Positions 36,906-48,200 of a DNA stretch of 64,000 nucleotides are shown here, one piece after another (the stretch's first letter is position 1; each line of letters starts with the position of its first letter). The stretch lies in assembly GCF_000182925.2 (NCBI RefSeq), contig NC_026507.1, forward strand, positions 372,001 to 436,000, in the 5' to 3' direction. The stretch comes from Neurospora crassa OR74A. Its lineage: Eukaryota > Ascomycota > Sordariomycetes > Sordariales > Sordariaceae. The position numbers and the translations under genes were made by a program. A model generated the notes under the pieces. It was given only the letters and a program-made list of their open reading frames with translations, had not been told where the DNA came from and ran no database searches.

Positions 36906-37847
36906 CTACTCCAACCCAACCCTACTAGTCTCCACGTACGCTCCTCGGTCGTAATCATTGGGGTCATATGAACCCTGTGTTGCTCCTTCTCCTGCTCTTT
37001 TAGCTCCCGCCTCGTCCTCGGCGGAAGAACCCCTTCGGTCCCTTGAACGACTCCAGCTTCCTACATTCGCCTCTGTACCCCAAAAATCGTATCAGCACAT
37101 TTCTCTCCCGCCACATGCAACATTACACGGGAGTTTTGACTAACCGTGACTTTTCCCTGTACTACCCGCCCCCCGTCCCCTATTTGGACTATCACCCTCC
37201 CTCTGCTTCCCTTTATCTTGCTCCTGTCCTCCGGCCTCCGTGGAAAAGCCTCCGGTGATGCTGCTCCCAGCCTGCCCTTCTTCTTCTTCTTCTTTAAATG
37301 TCGCTTGTTTTGGCTTATTGCTGTTACCTCCCTGAACCTCGGAACCCTGGTCCAGGCCCTGGCTCTGCTCCTGACCACCATCGTTTTTCTGTTGCTGTTC
37401 CCGCTGCTGCATTTGCCGCAGAACCTCCGCTTCTGAAGTGATTCCCGGTAGGTTATCCCATTTGTGGTGTTGTTGTTGTTGTTGTTCCCTTTGCTGCTGC
37501 TGCATCTTTATCTGCCGCAAAACCTCTGCTTCGGAGGTGATTCCTGGGAGGTTATCCCATTCATGGTGATGGTGGTGGCTGTGGTGGTGTGTGGGGTGGT
37601 TGTGGTGGTGGTCATTTCCTTGCTCTTGGCGAACGGTGGAAGAGGAGGTTGCTGATGCAGATTCAGAGGTAGAGGGCGAGAAATGGCAGTTTGGGTCGGT
37701 ACATGTTTTGGGGGGTTCGGGATGTGGTTGTTCGGAGTGCGTTTGTGGGGTGGTTCGATGGTCGGAGCTGCTTCCGAGTACTGCTTCTTGGACGTGGGAC
37801 CTGGATTCGGTGAGTTCGTCGGCTATTACACCGCGGCGGGCTAGCAT
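36906..37847 (-). CDS. Hypothetical protein with a duplicated 16-residue motif
   Basis: Predicted exons are 37847-37145 and 37072-36906 (C|GG TTAGT donor, TACAG acceptor, phase 1); 289 residues. The start ATG follows a CAAA context. The sequence has a His-rich run and then the motif WDNLPGITSEAEVLRQ twice (37512-37559 and 37413-37460), separated by a Gln-rich linker. A Glu-rich part and Gly/Ser-rich tail ending YVETSRVGLE follow. It is probably largely disordered with two short binding motifs. The motif copies are identical in protein but differ at seven silent positions. It is convergent with LRA1, its stop being 140 bp away. I do not recognise a family. Confidence 0.72.
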
Positions 37848-38971
37848 TTTGATGGATTTGTTGGTGTGGTATTGTGGTGGTGTTGTGGTGGTATTGTCTG
37901 TTGGTGATGGTGGTTGTATGGAGGTGAGTGGCCTTTGGAGAATCGGTTGACGGGAACCAAGATGGTACTGCTGTGGTAGAGGTAGAAGGACTATACCTAA
38001 TATATATATATATACACATGAGATAAACTCAGTCCAAGATAACGGTTGATGTCATTGATGCACATGCCACTCCGTGTCCTCTCCATCCCAACGGGCCCCC
38101 CGACTCCCCACGGGCCGTAACGGCCGGAATGTGCCAGATAACACGCAACTGCGAGGAACCTATCATACCTGTCAAAGGTGCTTCAAACAAGGCGATTCGA
38201 GCGCGTCATCCAAGGAAGTTCTCGGTAGGTGGCTTGGATGGTCCTGGTTGTAGATCATCTGGGGGAATGTTGAATTCTTGGCTCTGGGGTCGGCGGTGGA
38301 GACGACGCAAAACGGGACGGGGCGAAGACCTGGTGGATCCGGGGAGTTCTTCGAGTGAGTGTTGTGTAGGGGACTTTTTTGTTTCATCTTTCAAGACAAG
38401 GATTTGACCACTAGATTTCGGTGCTCAAAGCTATTTGCGTCTTGCTTGATGAGATCTGTCGGAGTCGCTTATTCTCCGGGCCTTTGTTGATTTCTGTCAA
38501 GTCGGACATCTTGTCGGACGGTGTGTGCCAAGAGCACCCGCTCGGCTTGCTGTCACTTCTCAACAAATCCCGTCCCAGAAAGCCGCGGCGCAGCACGGAA
38601 GAGGAGGCACATCGCACAACTTCGATATTCCTGGGCTTTGGTCCCCGCTACCGAGATGGCGGGCAGACCCCGTACGTCATCGTGGAGCGCGCCATTTAGA
38701 CGACAAGGAATGACCTTGATGGTGGAGGTAGAAAGAGATAGACAAAAACGGATTATATTCTGAGGCCTTTGAAGTTTGAAGGAGAGGGCGCGAAATCAAG
38801 AAAAGAAGAGTGGGATGGTGAATGGATGGGGTGCATGTCGGAAAGCTTCACGCGACCAAACACGAAAGAGAAGATGCATTAAACAACGAAGCAGAAGGAT
38901 TCGCGCCAGCTTATTGTATGAGTGTGCAATATAGGAGGTTTTGACAAAGCCCAATATCAACAACTACAACT
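37848..38971. other. Intergenic region upstream of the duplicated-motif gene
   Basis: Contains a TG-rich and TATATA stretch near 37998-38012. Open frames are short and unremarkable. Confidence 0.5.
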
Positions 38972-39067
38972 GGCTCAATGGTCTAGTGGTATGATTCGCG
39001 CTTCGGGTTACACCCTCATGGTCACCATGAATGTGCGAGGTCCCGGGTTCAAATCCCGGTTGAGCCC
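38972..39067 (+). tRNA. tRNA-Pro (CGG) with an intron in the anticodon loop
   Basis: The acceptor stem GGCTCAA pairs with TTGAGCC and the discriminator is C. The D-arm region is GTCTAGTGGTATGA and the T arm CCCGGG TTCAAAT CCCGG. The anticodon stem CGCGC pairs with GTGCG and the loop carries CGG. An intron of about 24 nt starts one base after the anticodon. A T-rich RNA polymerase III terminator follows directly. Confidence 0.92.
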
Positions 39068-39760
39068 TTTCTTTTGCAAAGTTTTTTCCTGGTCTTTTTT
39101 GACAGCATCTCACCTTTCTGTGCTCTTCACGTTTCGTCAAATTCCAATTTGAGAGCATTTGGCAATGAGTTCATCTTCTCTTTTCCCTCCTCTCTTCCTC
39201 GTTTCAGATGTGCCTGACAACATGGTTGTCTGGCGTGATATCATCACGGCATGGTCTTCGTTAACGGCCGGCGGCAATCGCAGTGGGTGTGCTTACTGTG
39301 GGCATGCAATCGCGCCCAAGTTGCTGCCCTGTCATCTTCAGCACCTGCCTAACTGCAATGGGGTGTGACAGGGCATGGGAGGAGCGTTCGGCTTCAGACA
39401 TTCAGAACGTTACATTTTCCGTGGGCCGCTTGACGTGAAGACTTTTGACCAAATTCCAGAATAGCTCGAAGCGCCGAGCTTCCACCCTCTCGACTGAACC
39501 TCTCTCTGTCTTGCCCTTGTTGAAGCTATCACCATGTCCTGGCTCAAGGTGGATATGACCAATATACGGTTACCCTTACCTTAGGTATATTTAGTCGCCT
39601 CTGGTCCTCCTTCCTTTCCCTTTTTCTCTATTTGTCTTCAACAGTCAAGACATTCACCGCCAACTTATTCCTCTCTCGTGATCACTTCCTCTATACCTTA
39701 TGATTTGACAGTCCTCACCGCTGAATAAGTTGGGGGACAGCACGCAACGACATTGCCAAC
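39068..39760. other. Spacer and promoter of the first HET gene
   Basis: Begins with a T-rich terminator for tRNA-Pro. The CT-rich 39580-39700 stretch looks like a fungal leader/promoter. No gene is supported. Confidence 0.5.
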
Positions 39761-41791
39761 ATGGTTCCTAGACCTCCATACAAGCCTCTCGACTGCACTT
39801 CAGAGGAGATCCGCCTTCTCACTTTCGACAGTTTGCAGAAGGTCCCCACAGAGTCGGACTCTGCGTCGGCAGTTATCTCCCTTTCCCTCAGCCATGTCGC
39901 CCTCTCCGCACCCTCCTCACCTGCAACACTGCCGCCCTTCCAGGCCCTCTCCTATGTCTGGGGCATTCCGGACCCCGATAAGCCCCTTCCAACCATCCTT
40001 CTCGACGGTATTTCCATGACCGTTACCCCCAATCTTCACTCTGCTCTATGCTTCCTCCTCTCGCAGCAACAGCAACCGGAGGACAATGGCTTCAAAACAA
40101 GCTTCTGGATAGACGCCTTGTGCATCAACCAAGCCGACAACGATGAGAAGGCCTTCCAGGTTCCGCTTATGAGCAAAATCTACACAAGCGCCATGAGGGT
40201 GTTCGTCTGGCTAGGCTTGCTACCCCGTCCGGGTGAAGGGCCTCATAGGGACTGTGGATGTACGCTCAAGACGGTAACCTGGCTGGGGAGTATGTTCAGA
40301 CAGCAGGTGAAGAAGAAACGGGAAGGTCCGCTTCTCAGCGCGCTTAAGGGTCTTAGCGAGGAAGATCAGAGGAAGAAGGTTGCGCAGGGGTTTGTGTGGA
40401 CTGTGCTTCAGTTCAGCATCACCCGGGATTATGGACACGAGAACGCCAAGAGTGGGGGGTTCGACTTTGAACGTATTTGGCAGCTCTTCTGTGAGCGGCC
40501 GTACTGGCGACGGCTGTGGATCGTGCAGGAAGTGGTGCTGGCTCGAAAAGCGGTGGTGGCGTGCGGGAGTGGCGAGGGGGTGGTGGTGGACTGGGAGGAT
40601 ATTCGGGATGCGCTGCAGTTGTTCGAGTGGATCATCCTTTACTCGAACATTGATCCCAAGTATCGGCGGCTGTATGAGTTGCTGGGAGACATCATGCCCA
40701 AGGTCGTGCATCTCGAGGAGGCCACGAATGCGTACAGGCGCAATCTGCGGAAAGGAAAAGATGGCATGCGGCTCATGGAGGTGCTGCTGTTTACCGACTT
40801 TGCGGATGGAGAGGACAAGTCTATTCAGGCAACGGATCCTCGTGATCGCATCTACGGATTGCTCGGTCTCATACGGGAGTGTGACAGGAAGAAAATCCCG
40901 GTGGACTACTCGGATAAGACAACGGTCAGCACAGTCCTCACGCACGTCGCCCTAGCTTTGATACAAGAATATGGCCCGGATGTACTATGTTATCATCGGG
41001 AGACCGCTCGTTGGGCACATGAGGGGCTTCCCTCTTGGGTGCCCGACTGGACGGCACCTAGGAGCCCGACGATCGGCAGCGTCAACCTTGACGGACCTGG
41101 AGCCAGATTCGACTTCAATGCCACAAAGGGAAAGCATTGGCCCTCAAACAGCACGGTGAAGACTGCAATGATTGGAGAGTCGAAGCTCGCCCTCTTCTTG
41201 CCGGGAGCAGCAATGTCAACTGTCGCCCGTATCGGTTCAGAGTTCACTAGTGTCTCAGGACAGGAGGACTACCTGCTCGCATGTCGAGCATGGTTAGAAG
41301 AGTTGCTGCAATTGGCGAGTGAAAGCGATGAAGTTGCAAGGGACAACATCTGGCGAGTGCCCATGGCAGATTTCGGTCTAGCGACCCGTGCAGAGCTCGA
41401 GACACCAGAGCGGTACATACACGGCTTCAACGTCCTTCTAGGGAGAGTTGCGCCCCCCGCAGAAGCTCAAGTATCTGAAGAAACAAAAAGAAGTTGGATG
41501 CTGTCGGAGTCTTGGAACTACCGTCGTACCTGGAAGATCTACCGAAGACGTGCGTTTGTCGATGCATCTGGCAGACCTGGGCTGGCGCCTCGGCAGACCT
41601 CTCCGGGAGATTCCATTGCCCTTTTCAGAGGAGGACAAGTTCCTGTGATGCTGCGGGAAACCAAGGATGGGATGCATGGGTATCGGGTGCTTGGTACTTG
41701 CTATGTCCATGCTCTGATGGACGGGGAGGGCACCGAGACGCAACAGTGGGCGGGGGCTTTGTCGTCAAGCCAGAAAATTATGCTGGTATGA
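39761..41791 (+). CDS. HET-domain protein (heterokaryon incompatibility family)
   Basis: 676 residues, single exon, start in a CCAACATGG context. The HET domain occupies about residues 60-270: FQALSYVWG near 64, then FWIDALCINQADNDEKA and MSKIYTSAMRVFVWLG. Downstream is the usual PRDRIYGLLGL motif. The C-terminal half has the family's GRAPLRRGD-equivalent region, here FRGGQVPVMLRE, followed by YRVLGTCYVHALMDGE. HET domains are TIR-like modules that can trigger cell death when non-self is sensed. No N-terminal sensor domain is visible. A kinase-fold gene follows on the same strand 486 bp downstream. Confidence 0.9.
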   Translation: MVPRPPYKPLDCTSEEIRLLTFDSLQKVPTESDSASAVISLSLSHVALSAPSSPATLPPFQALSYVWGIPDPDKPLPTILLDGISMTVTPNLHSALCFLLSQQQQPEDNGFKTSFWIDALCINQADNDEKAFQVPLMSKIYTSAMRVFVWLGLLPRPGEGPHRDCGCTLKTVTWLGSMFRQQVKKKREGPLLSALKGLSEEDQRKKVAQGFVWTVLQFSITRDYGHENAKSGGFDFERIWQLFCERPYWRRLWIVQEVVLARKAVVACGSGEGVVVDWEDIRDALQLFEWIILYSNIDPKYRRLYELLGDIMPKVVHLEEATNAYRRNLRKGKDGMRLMEVLLFTDFADGEDKSIQATDPRDRIYGLLGLIRECDRKKIPVDYSDKTTVSTVLTHVALALIQEYGPDVLCYHRETARWAHEGLPSWVPDWTAPRSPTIGSVNLDGPGARFDFNATKGKHWPSNSTVKTAMIGESKLALFLPGAAMSTVARIGSEFTSVSGQEDYLLACRAWLEELLQLASESDEVARDNIWRVPMADFGLATRAELETPERYIHGFNVLLGRVAPPAEAQVSEETKRSWMLSESWNYRRTWKIYRRRAFVDASGRPGLAPRQTSPGDSIALFRGGQVPVMLRETKDGMHGYRVLGTCYVHALMDGEGTETQQWAGALSSSQKIMLV

Positions 41792-42277
41792 GCCGCTACG
41801 ACACTTACACTTTCCGGGTGTTAGAAGTTGTACAAAGATGCTTCTACTTACCTCTACTCGGCACATCCGAAACGGCTTTCGGCCCTCTGTGTGCGATTTA
41901 TCCCTTGGTCTTCCACGAGTGCTGTTGACCAAGAAAGCAATTGTCTACTCGATGCTGGCCGGACTGGAACGCGTGCAGGTTATTGATTCGTTTTGGGTTT
42001 GGTACCGACTCCCTTTGTTGATTGTTGTAACTACCTCTACAGTTAGTACGGACCACCCAACATCCTTTGTTGCTTCGACGCCTCGACACCGAAAGCGGAT
42101 AGCAGGATACAAAGGATGTCTGCACCAGAACGATACCCATAAAGCTTCGTGAACTCAACTCCAGGCAAATGGACAACTACTGCTTGCTCCCGTAACCTTA
42201 TCCATTTGTCGCAAATCCTGGTACGAGGCAATTGTCGCAGATCCGAGTCCGAAGCAACGCAGACCACTCACCACAAC
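41792..42277. other. Spacer between HET gene and kinase-like gene
   Basis: 486 bp with no independent gene. It includes the HET 3' region and the kinase-like gene's leader. An in-frame ATG at 42149 could extend the downstream protein by 43 residues, but the extension lacks structure. Confidence 0.5.
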
Positions 42278-44212
42278 ATGCCTTCGAGAAGAACAAGAAG
42301 AGATGCTGCTGCATCACCAGAGCCACAGCGTCCGACTCAGGCCGGGGACATGTTTCACTGGTCCATTCTCTTTCCCGTCGCTCATTGGGATTTGGCCCCC
42401 CGAGAAGAGAATCAATGGGATAGCGGCGACATCGCTATCAATCGAATCCAGAGCTACAAGTGGCTTCAGGCACGCGCACGAAGCCCCGGTACAAGGGGAT
42501 TCCTTCTCATCCAACAGCTTGCTCCACTCAACCGACTTCTCCTTGTCCATGACTTGTATACCGAGGAATTAGTCATCAACAAGCGCGTACGCAAGTACCT
42601 GAGGCGTTCTGACCTGGCGACCTTGTATCCCGAGCGGAAGGACATACGACAACGCTTGCCGCGGCGTTTGCAGATGTACGCCCACCCAATCCCTGGCGAT
42701 ATTCGCTTTGCTCGAATTAGTGGCGACCACCGCGACCCGCGTGTAGAAGTGCGCCTTCCGGATGAACCCTATTTCCAGAAATTGTACGCCTACGGATTTC
42801 CTCACGAACAAAAGGATGGGCATCTGGACCATGGCATGGTCGAGAGAGATGGCAGGGCCACAGAGGAAGTCTACAACGCCTCTCTGTACTACGAATACCT
42901 GAACGGCGGCTCTCTCGAGCATGCAATCATGCGTATCAACTGGGGAGAAGGTGAACGTGCCCTGTTCGTGGAGGAACCGTTCATCTGGCACCTCATCGAG
43001 CAGCTCTCGCGAGCCCTGCTCTATCTGCACTGGGGCGTTGAACGCCAGGGGAACGAACGCAACGAGGACGGAGAAAGAATACCCCGCAACTGGCAGCCAG
43101 TTTGCCACCGATGGTTGACCATGGACAACATCATGCTGCATTGGCCGGAATATGGCGAGGAAGGATACGAAGAGAGCATGGATGGCCGACTTCCGCGCGT
43201 GGTGCTGACGAACTTTGATAATGCGGCAAGAAAAGGTGAAGAGCCTCACGACAATGGTATCATTCACTTTGGCCGTCTATCGTTACCCAAGGATCGCATT
43301 CGAGAGGCTAGGTATGGCGTGAGCCCCAGGGATCGAGTCTGGCAAATGGAAGAGCCGGACACGTGGCAGGATATCTACGCCATGGGAAAGCTGTTACGAC
43401 GAATCATACTAGACAGACGTCGCCCAGGAATAGAACATGACATCCCCATGAGAGGCCAAAAGAACTGGTTCAATTCCGAGACTTACGACTTGGCGCCCTA
43501 TGCGCAAAGTCGAGGCGGGCCTTACTCTGATGAGCTCATCGATGCGATCCGATGGTTTGAAAGCACGGGACCAGACGGCGAGGTTGTCGAATGGAAGGGC
43601 AACGCTCGGTTTACTGAAGACGAAAAGCCGGGTCGTTTGAACAGTGTGGCTGGCTTGGAGGACCAATTGCTAGAGGATGCCGAGTCGCACGTCGAAGCGT
43701 TCCGGGAGAGTGAACCACCTGTTGCTGCACGTCAGATCAGCATCGCAACGGTCCGACCGCCAGATCTGAGGCACTACCACATGCCGTTCCGAACCAGACG
43801 AATCCGGGAAAAGGATGTGGAGAATGAGATGGAAGTAATGATGGAGTCGCTGAATGGGCCGGCATATAAGGTCGTGGTCGAGTACGGCCACGAGCATGAG
43901 AACGCTCGTCTGGCGAAGACGGATAAGATGAGGGAATTGGAGGAGAAGCGTGCAGCAGAGGAGAGGGAGATAGACCGACGAGTGGAAAATATGTTCCGGA
44001 CAGTCCCGGATTCTCTGCTGGGGAAGGAAGTGCAAGAGGACGAGAGAAAGGATTACAAGGAACGGTTGAGGAAGCGGAAGGATCGAGAGTTCCGTGTCGA
44101 GACGATGAGGTTGGTTGGTAAGAAGATCAAGAAGGCTAGGAAACGGCGTGAAAGGAAGGAGAGGCAGCAGGAAGAGGGGGAAGCTGCGGATGGTGATGAG
44201 TGGGAAGGATGA
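42278..44212 (+). CDS. Kinase-fold protein with degenerate catalytic motifs (probable pseudokinase)
   Basis: 644 residues from the ATG at 42278 (CACAACATGC). The central region looks like a protein kinase C-lobe: LYYEYLNGGSLEHAI near 203, FIWHLIEQLSRALLYLHWG, then HRWLTMDNIML at 277, where a catalytic loop HRD..N would be. The Asp is Trp. At 311, TNFDNA occupies the DFG position. A glycine loop is not evident. The last 90 residues are a charged helical segment (LEEKRAAEEREIDRR, KKIKKARKRRERKERQ). Catalytic activity is doubtful; a scaffold or sensor role is more likely. Many ascomycetes have lineage-specific genes of this kind. It lies just downstream of a HET gene. Confidence 0.8.
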   Translation: MPSRRTRRDAAASPEPQRPTQAGDMFHWSILFPVAHWDLAPREENQWDSGDIAINRIQSYKWLQARARSPGTRGFLLIQQLAPLNRLLLVHDLYTEELVINKRVRKYLRRSDLATLYPERKDIRQRLPRRLQMYAHPIPGDIRFARISGDHRDPRVEVRLPDEPYFQKLYAYGFPHEQKDGHLDHGMVERDGRATEEVYNASLYYEYLNGGSLEHAIMRINWGEGERALFVEEPFIWHLIEQLSRALLYLHWGVERQGNERNEDGERIPRNWQPVCHRWLTMDNIMLHWPEYGEEGYEESMDGRLPRVVLTNFDNAARKGEEPHDNGIIHFGRLSLPKDRIREARYGVSPRDRVWQMEEPDTWQDIYAMGKLLRRIILDRRRPGIEHDIPMRGQKNWFNSETYDLAPYAQSRGGPYSDELIDAIRWFESTGPDGEVVEWKGNARFTEDEKPGRLNSVAGLEDQLLEDAESHVEAFRESEPPVAARQISIATVRPPDLRHYHMPFRTRRIREKDVENEMEVMMESLNGPAYKVVVEYGHEHENARLAKTDKMRELEEKRAAEEREIDRRVENMFRTVPDSLLGKEVQEDERKDYKERLRKRKDREFRVETMRLVGKKIKKARKRRERKERQQEEGEAADGDEWEG

Positions 44213-46144
44213 AGGGCAGTGTGTTTATTTCAGTTGTCAAGTCAGATAATCAACTACAGGACTCAGAGGGGACATTTTTGTGCTGCCTGTGCAAAGAGTC
44301 AAAGAACCGAAAAAGACCACTTACAAGAAAACTTTCCGGAATTCCAAGCTCCTTATAAAACAAAACCTTCCTCTCTCTGTTTTTCATGCCTCTGACCCAA
44401 CCCGGGCGTACTGTTGTCGCCTCGCCGTGAGTATCATTTTGGCTGACACACCCATTCAGCGAGTGGGGTCGCGATGGTGCCATACTCCAGGGAGTTGACG
44501 AACATCCCCTAGAAACGTACATCACTGGCGAACCTACCACACAACAACGGGAACTATTTGATTGCACCATCCACCACCATGCCTCGCCATTCGTAGGTGG
44601 TTTCCATCTTGGTAAGGTACTGTAGGTACCGAGAACTGAACGGCCGGCTTGCGACAACGTGGGTGTAATTCGTGCATGCCAAGGCTTCAAGTTGTGAATG
44701 GGCTGGAAGGTTCGTCTTGGAGCTTGCTTTTTGTTTTCAACAAGCTTCGTCAAGAGTTGTATGGCGAGGTCGTTTGGTTGCTTGTATAATCTTAGCTTTT
44801 TTTTTTTTTTTTTTTTTTCTTTTTCTTTTTTTTTTTTTTCCGCCTCATGAAGATGGACGGGAGGTACCTGACGAGTATCTCCAGTGATGCCTCTTCACTC
44901 TCGTTTCGTTGTGAACAACACCTCCTTCCTATCTCATCAAAACCACTGAAACCAACAAGCAGATGGGATTCCATTCTAGAACCTTGAGCCCCTACTCGCC
45001 GTCATCTAGCACCTTTCCCAAAGAAGAGCCAGCCCCAGACTAGATGTACTTACCTATCGACCGGGATGCGGGATGCGAGCGGGATCTCTAGACCATTCCC
45101 CTATAGTCTAATCACTCCGAGCCCAACGAAGTCGTCTCATCCCGGAAAGAAATCACGACATAGATAGCTAAGTAGCTAGCTACCCTGTTCTCGCTGCTCA
45201 CTTCCACTTCCACTTCCACAGTTCCACCGGGCACTCTCCCCGTCCCCGTCCGTCCGTCTAGAACCCGGGTAGGGCATACAGTCAGTCAGCAGCGAAATAC
45301 CATTGACCAACCGAATCTCTTCCACGGTGATTGCCAATGCCAACGTACGTGTTATGTACCGGTATGCGGTAGGCGGTAGTGGTTTCCCGGGTTCGATTAG
45401 GTCGGTTGTTGACACGGCTGCCCACCCCACGCTTTTCTCACTTGTGTTTTTCTTCTCCTGCTCCCGTTCCCCTGTCGTTCGGGGAGTTTATGTAGGTCAG
45501 CGCCATCAAGTAAAATCAACGGTACTCCACAGATAGGGCAAAGAAAGAAACTGTGGCGAACAGGCGGCCCGAGAGGTGCTGTTCCTAGTGCCTACCCACC
45601 CCCCTCGTGATTCCCCAAGTGAACTTTGCGAGCGATAACCTGTTAACCCGCTAGCCTGCCAACTGGGCTGATAAGTAGATAAATAAGTAGGTATGTGGCC
45701 ATCACGCAATCAAGGTAGGATATTTCACCCCTTTGGATGGTGGGAACGGAAGGAAGAAGAGAAGCGGGAACAAAGGTGACCCAAGAGCACGTCGTATATA
45801 AGCCCTTCCCAACTATCCAGACAATGTGTTCGCATGTGCCTTGTCGTCTCGTATCGTTGCGAATCTTCCTGTAGTCTTGTCAGACATAGGCTGTATGTAC
45901 CTACTATTAACATATCTTCGACATCTTTCTCTCGACACTTGAGCCTCACTTTGGGTTCCTGTCGGTACCTCTCATCGTATCTAATCGCATCTCACCTCGT
46001 CTCATTTCAGGGTCCTGCCAGTCTTTGCAGTCCGATCTGTAAGAGAGAGTTATCGGGTTCAAAGCTTTGTGCTCCCGCGGTTTGATCTTATCTACCCCCC
46101 ATTAACAACACCACACGACAAGACACCCAACCGACTCAACAAGC
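44213..46144. other. Intergenic region with a T-rich tract
   Basis: 1.9 kb between the kinase-like gene and the Soa1-like transporter. It holds a poly-T tract, short GGTACC palindromes and GT/CT repeats. The 46090-46140 stretch is a CA-rich leader. No supported gene. Confidence 0.55.
44797..44839 (+). repeat. Poly-T tract
   Basis: Forty-three bases nearly all T, broken by two C residues. Confidence 0.93.
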
Positions 46145-48200
46145 ATGTCACAATCACCGCAACAACCACTACCACCACCCTACCCAGGCTCTGGTTCAGG
46201 CGGGAGCTCCAGTTCCCCCGACCCCAACTCTTCCATCTCCTCCACCTCTTCCGCCCTCCCAACCCCCACCGACGAAAAGAAACCCTCCTCCTACGGCACC
46301 GTAATCCCCCCCTCCCCTTCTCCCGACACCAAGAACTTCCCCTCCTCCTCGTCATCAGACCTCTCCGAATCCTCCGAATACGCCGACCTCACACGAAACC
46401 CCTTCCTGGACCCGGTCGTCGCCGCGCACTGGCGCAAAGTCTACGAAGAAGCCGACTACGAATGCCGCGCGGTGTTCGACCCGAGCGTAACCTGGACCGA
46501 AGAAGAAGAAAAGGCCATTATTCGCAAGATTGATTTTCGGGCGTGTGCGTGGGCGATTGTCATGTTTTTTGCGCTGCAGGTCGATCGGGGGAATTTGAGC
46601 CAGGCGTTGGCGGATGGGATGTTGGACGATTTGGGGTTGAATACTAATGGTGAGTACTTACATATTCCGGGGTGGGTTGGAGAAGAAAAAAAAATCGAGA
46701 GAGCAGGAGAAAGAAAGAAAGAAGAGAAAAAAAGGAAAGAAAAGGGGATGGGGGATGAGGCTGAAGATGAGGCTGACAACATTACAGATTATAATTACGG
46801 CAACGTCATTTTTCTGGTGTCGTTCCTATGTGCTGAACTGCCGTCTCAGTTGCTGTCGAAGAAGCTTGGTCCGGATCGCTGGATTCCGATACAGATTGTG
46901 CTGTGGTCTGTCGTTGCCATTTCGCAGTGCTCGTTGAATGGAAGGGGCAGTTTCTTCGCTACTCGGTGTTTGTTGGGTCTTATCGAGGTTTGTCTTCTTA
47001 CCTGCAGTGACCTTCCCCGTTCGCATCCAAGGAGGCCAACAAGAACTAACACAATCACCAGGGCGGCTTCATCCCCGACATTGTCCTCTGGCTCTCCTAC
47101 TTCTACACCTCGCGCGAGCTCCCCATCCGCCTCTCCTACTTCTGGACCACCCTCTCCACCACCTCCATCATCACCAGTCTCATGGCCTTTGGCCTCCTGC
47201 ACATGCGTGGCATCAACGGCTGGGCGGGCTGGCAATGGATGTTCCTTGTCGAAGGGCTCATCACGCTCTGCATCGGCCTGGCCTCCTTCTTCATGATGCC
47301 TGCCTCGGCCGTGCAAACCAAGACGTGGTTCCGCCCCAACGGGTGGTTCACGGACCGCGAAGTCGCCATTGTCGTTAACCGCGTGCTGAGAGATGATCCG
47401 TCCAAGGGCGATATGCATAACCGCGAGGCCATTACGCCCAAGAGGCTGTGGGAGACCTTGAAGGATTACGATCTCTGGCCGCTGTATGCGATTGGGCTGG
47501 TGGCGTATATTCCGCAAACGCCAGTGAACTATTATTTGACTTTGACGCTGAGGAGGCTGGGGTTCAGCGCGTTTAATACGAATCTGCTGGTTATTCCATC
47601 GGTGAGTTTATCCCTTTCATGTTCATTGAGGAAGCCATATGCTGACAAGACGGGAAAACACAGTCCGTCGTCCACATCATCACTCTCCTCCTCCTCACCC
47701 GGCTCTCCGACATTCTCAAGGAGCGCACCTTTGTCGCCATGCTTCAATCACTCTGGACACTCCCCTGCATCCTGGCGCTCAGGTTCTGGCCCGGTCTGAT
47801 CGAAAACGCGTGGGGAACGTATGCGCTCATGTCCGTCCTCCTGTCGTATCCTTACTGCCACGCCATCCTCGTAGCCTGGACGTCCAAAAACGCCAACAAC
47901 GTCGGGGCCCGCAGCGTGTCGGCGGCGTTGTACAACATGTCGGTCCAGCTAGGCAACGTGGTAGCCAATTTCATCTACTTGGACTACGACAAGCCGTATT
48001 ACCATGATGGCAACACCAAGCTGGTGGTGATCAACTTGCTGGCGATTGGCGTCTTCTTGTTCACCAAGGCGTACTATGTGTGGAGGAATAAGCAGAAGGA
48101 TAAGGTGTGGAATGGGCTGACGGAGGAGCAGAAGGCTGAGTATATCAAGACGACCAAGGTGCAAGGGAGTCGAAGGTTGGACTTCAGGTTTGCGCATTGA
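46145..48200 (+). CDS. MFS transporter, Soa1 (YIL166C)-like anion transporter
   Basis: Exons are 46145-46649, 46788-46987, 47062-47601 and 47664-48200; 593 residues with all phases matching. An 80-residue Ser/Pro-rich cytosolic tail precedes about 12 membrane segments. Signatures include QVDRGNLSQALADGMLDDLG, FLCAELPSQLLSKKLGPDRW, RCLLGLIEGGFIPDIVLWLS, LVEGLITLCIGL and NRVLRDDPSKGDMHNR, a combination typical of the Soa1/YIL166C branch of the Dal5 family. Yeast Soa1 carries sulfonates and related sulfur anions; the fungal substrate here is inferred, not shown. Intron 1 (138 bp) is longer than the others (60-75 bp) and very purine-rich. Confidence 0.88.

Noticed and set aside
42149-42277. Upstream in-frame ATG for the kinase-like gene
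   Set aside because: The 43 extra residues have no structure or bias, and the ATG at 42278 has a better CA-rich leader context.
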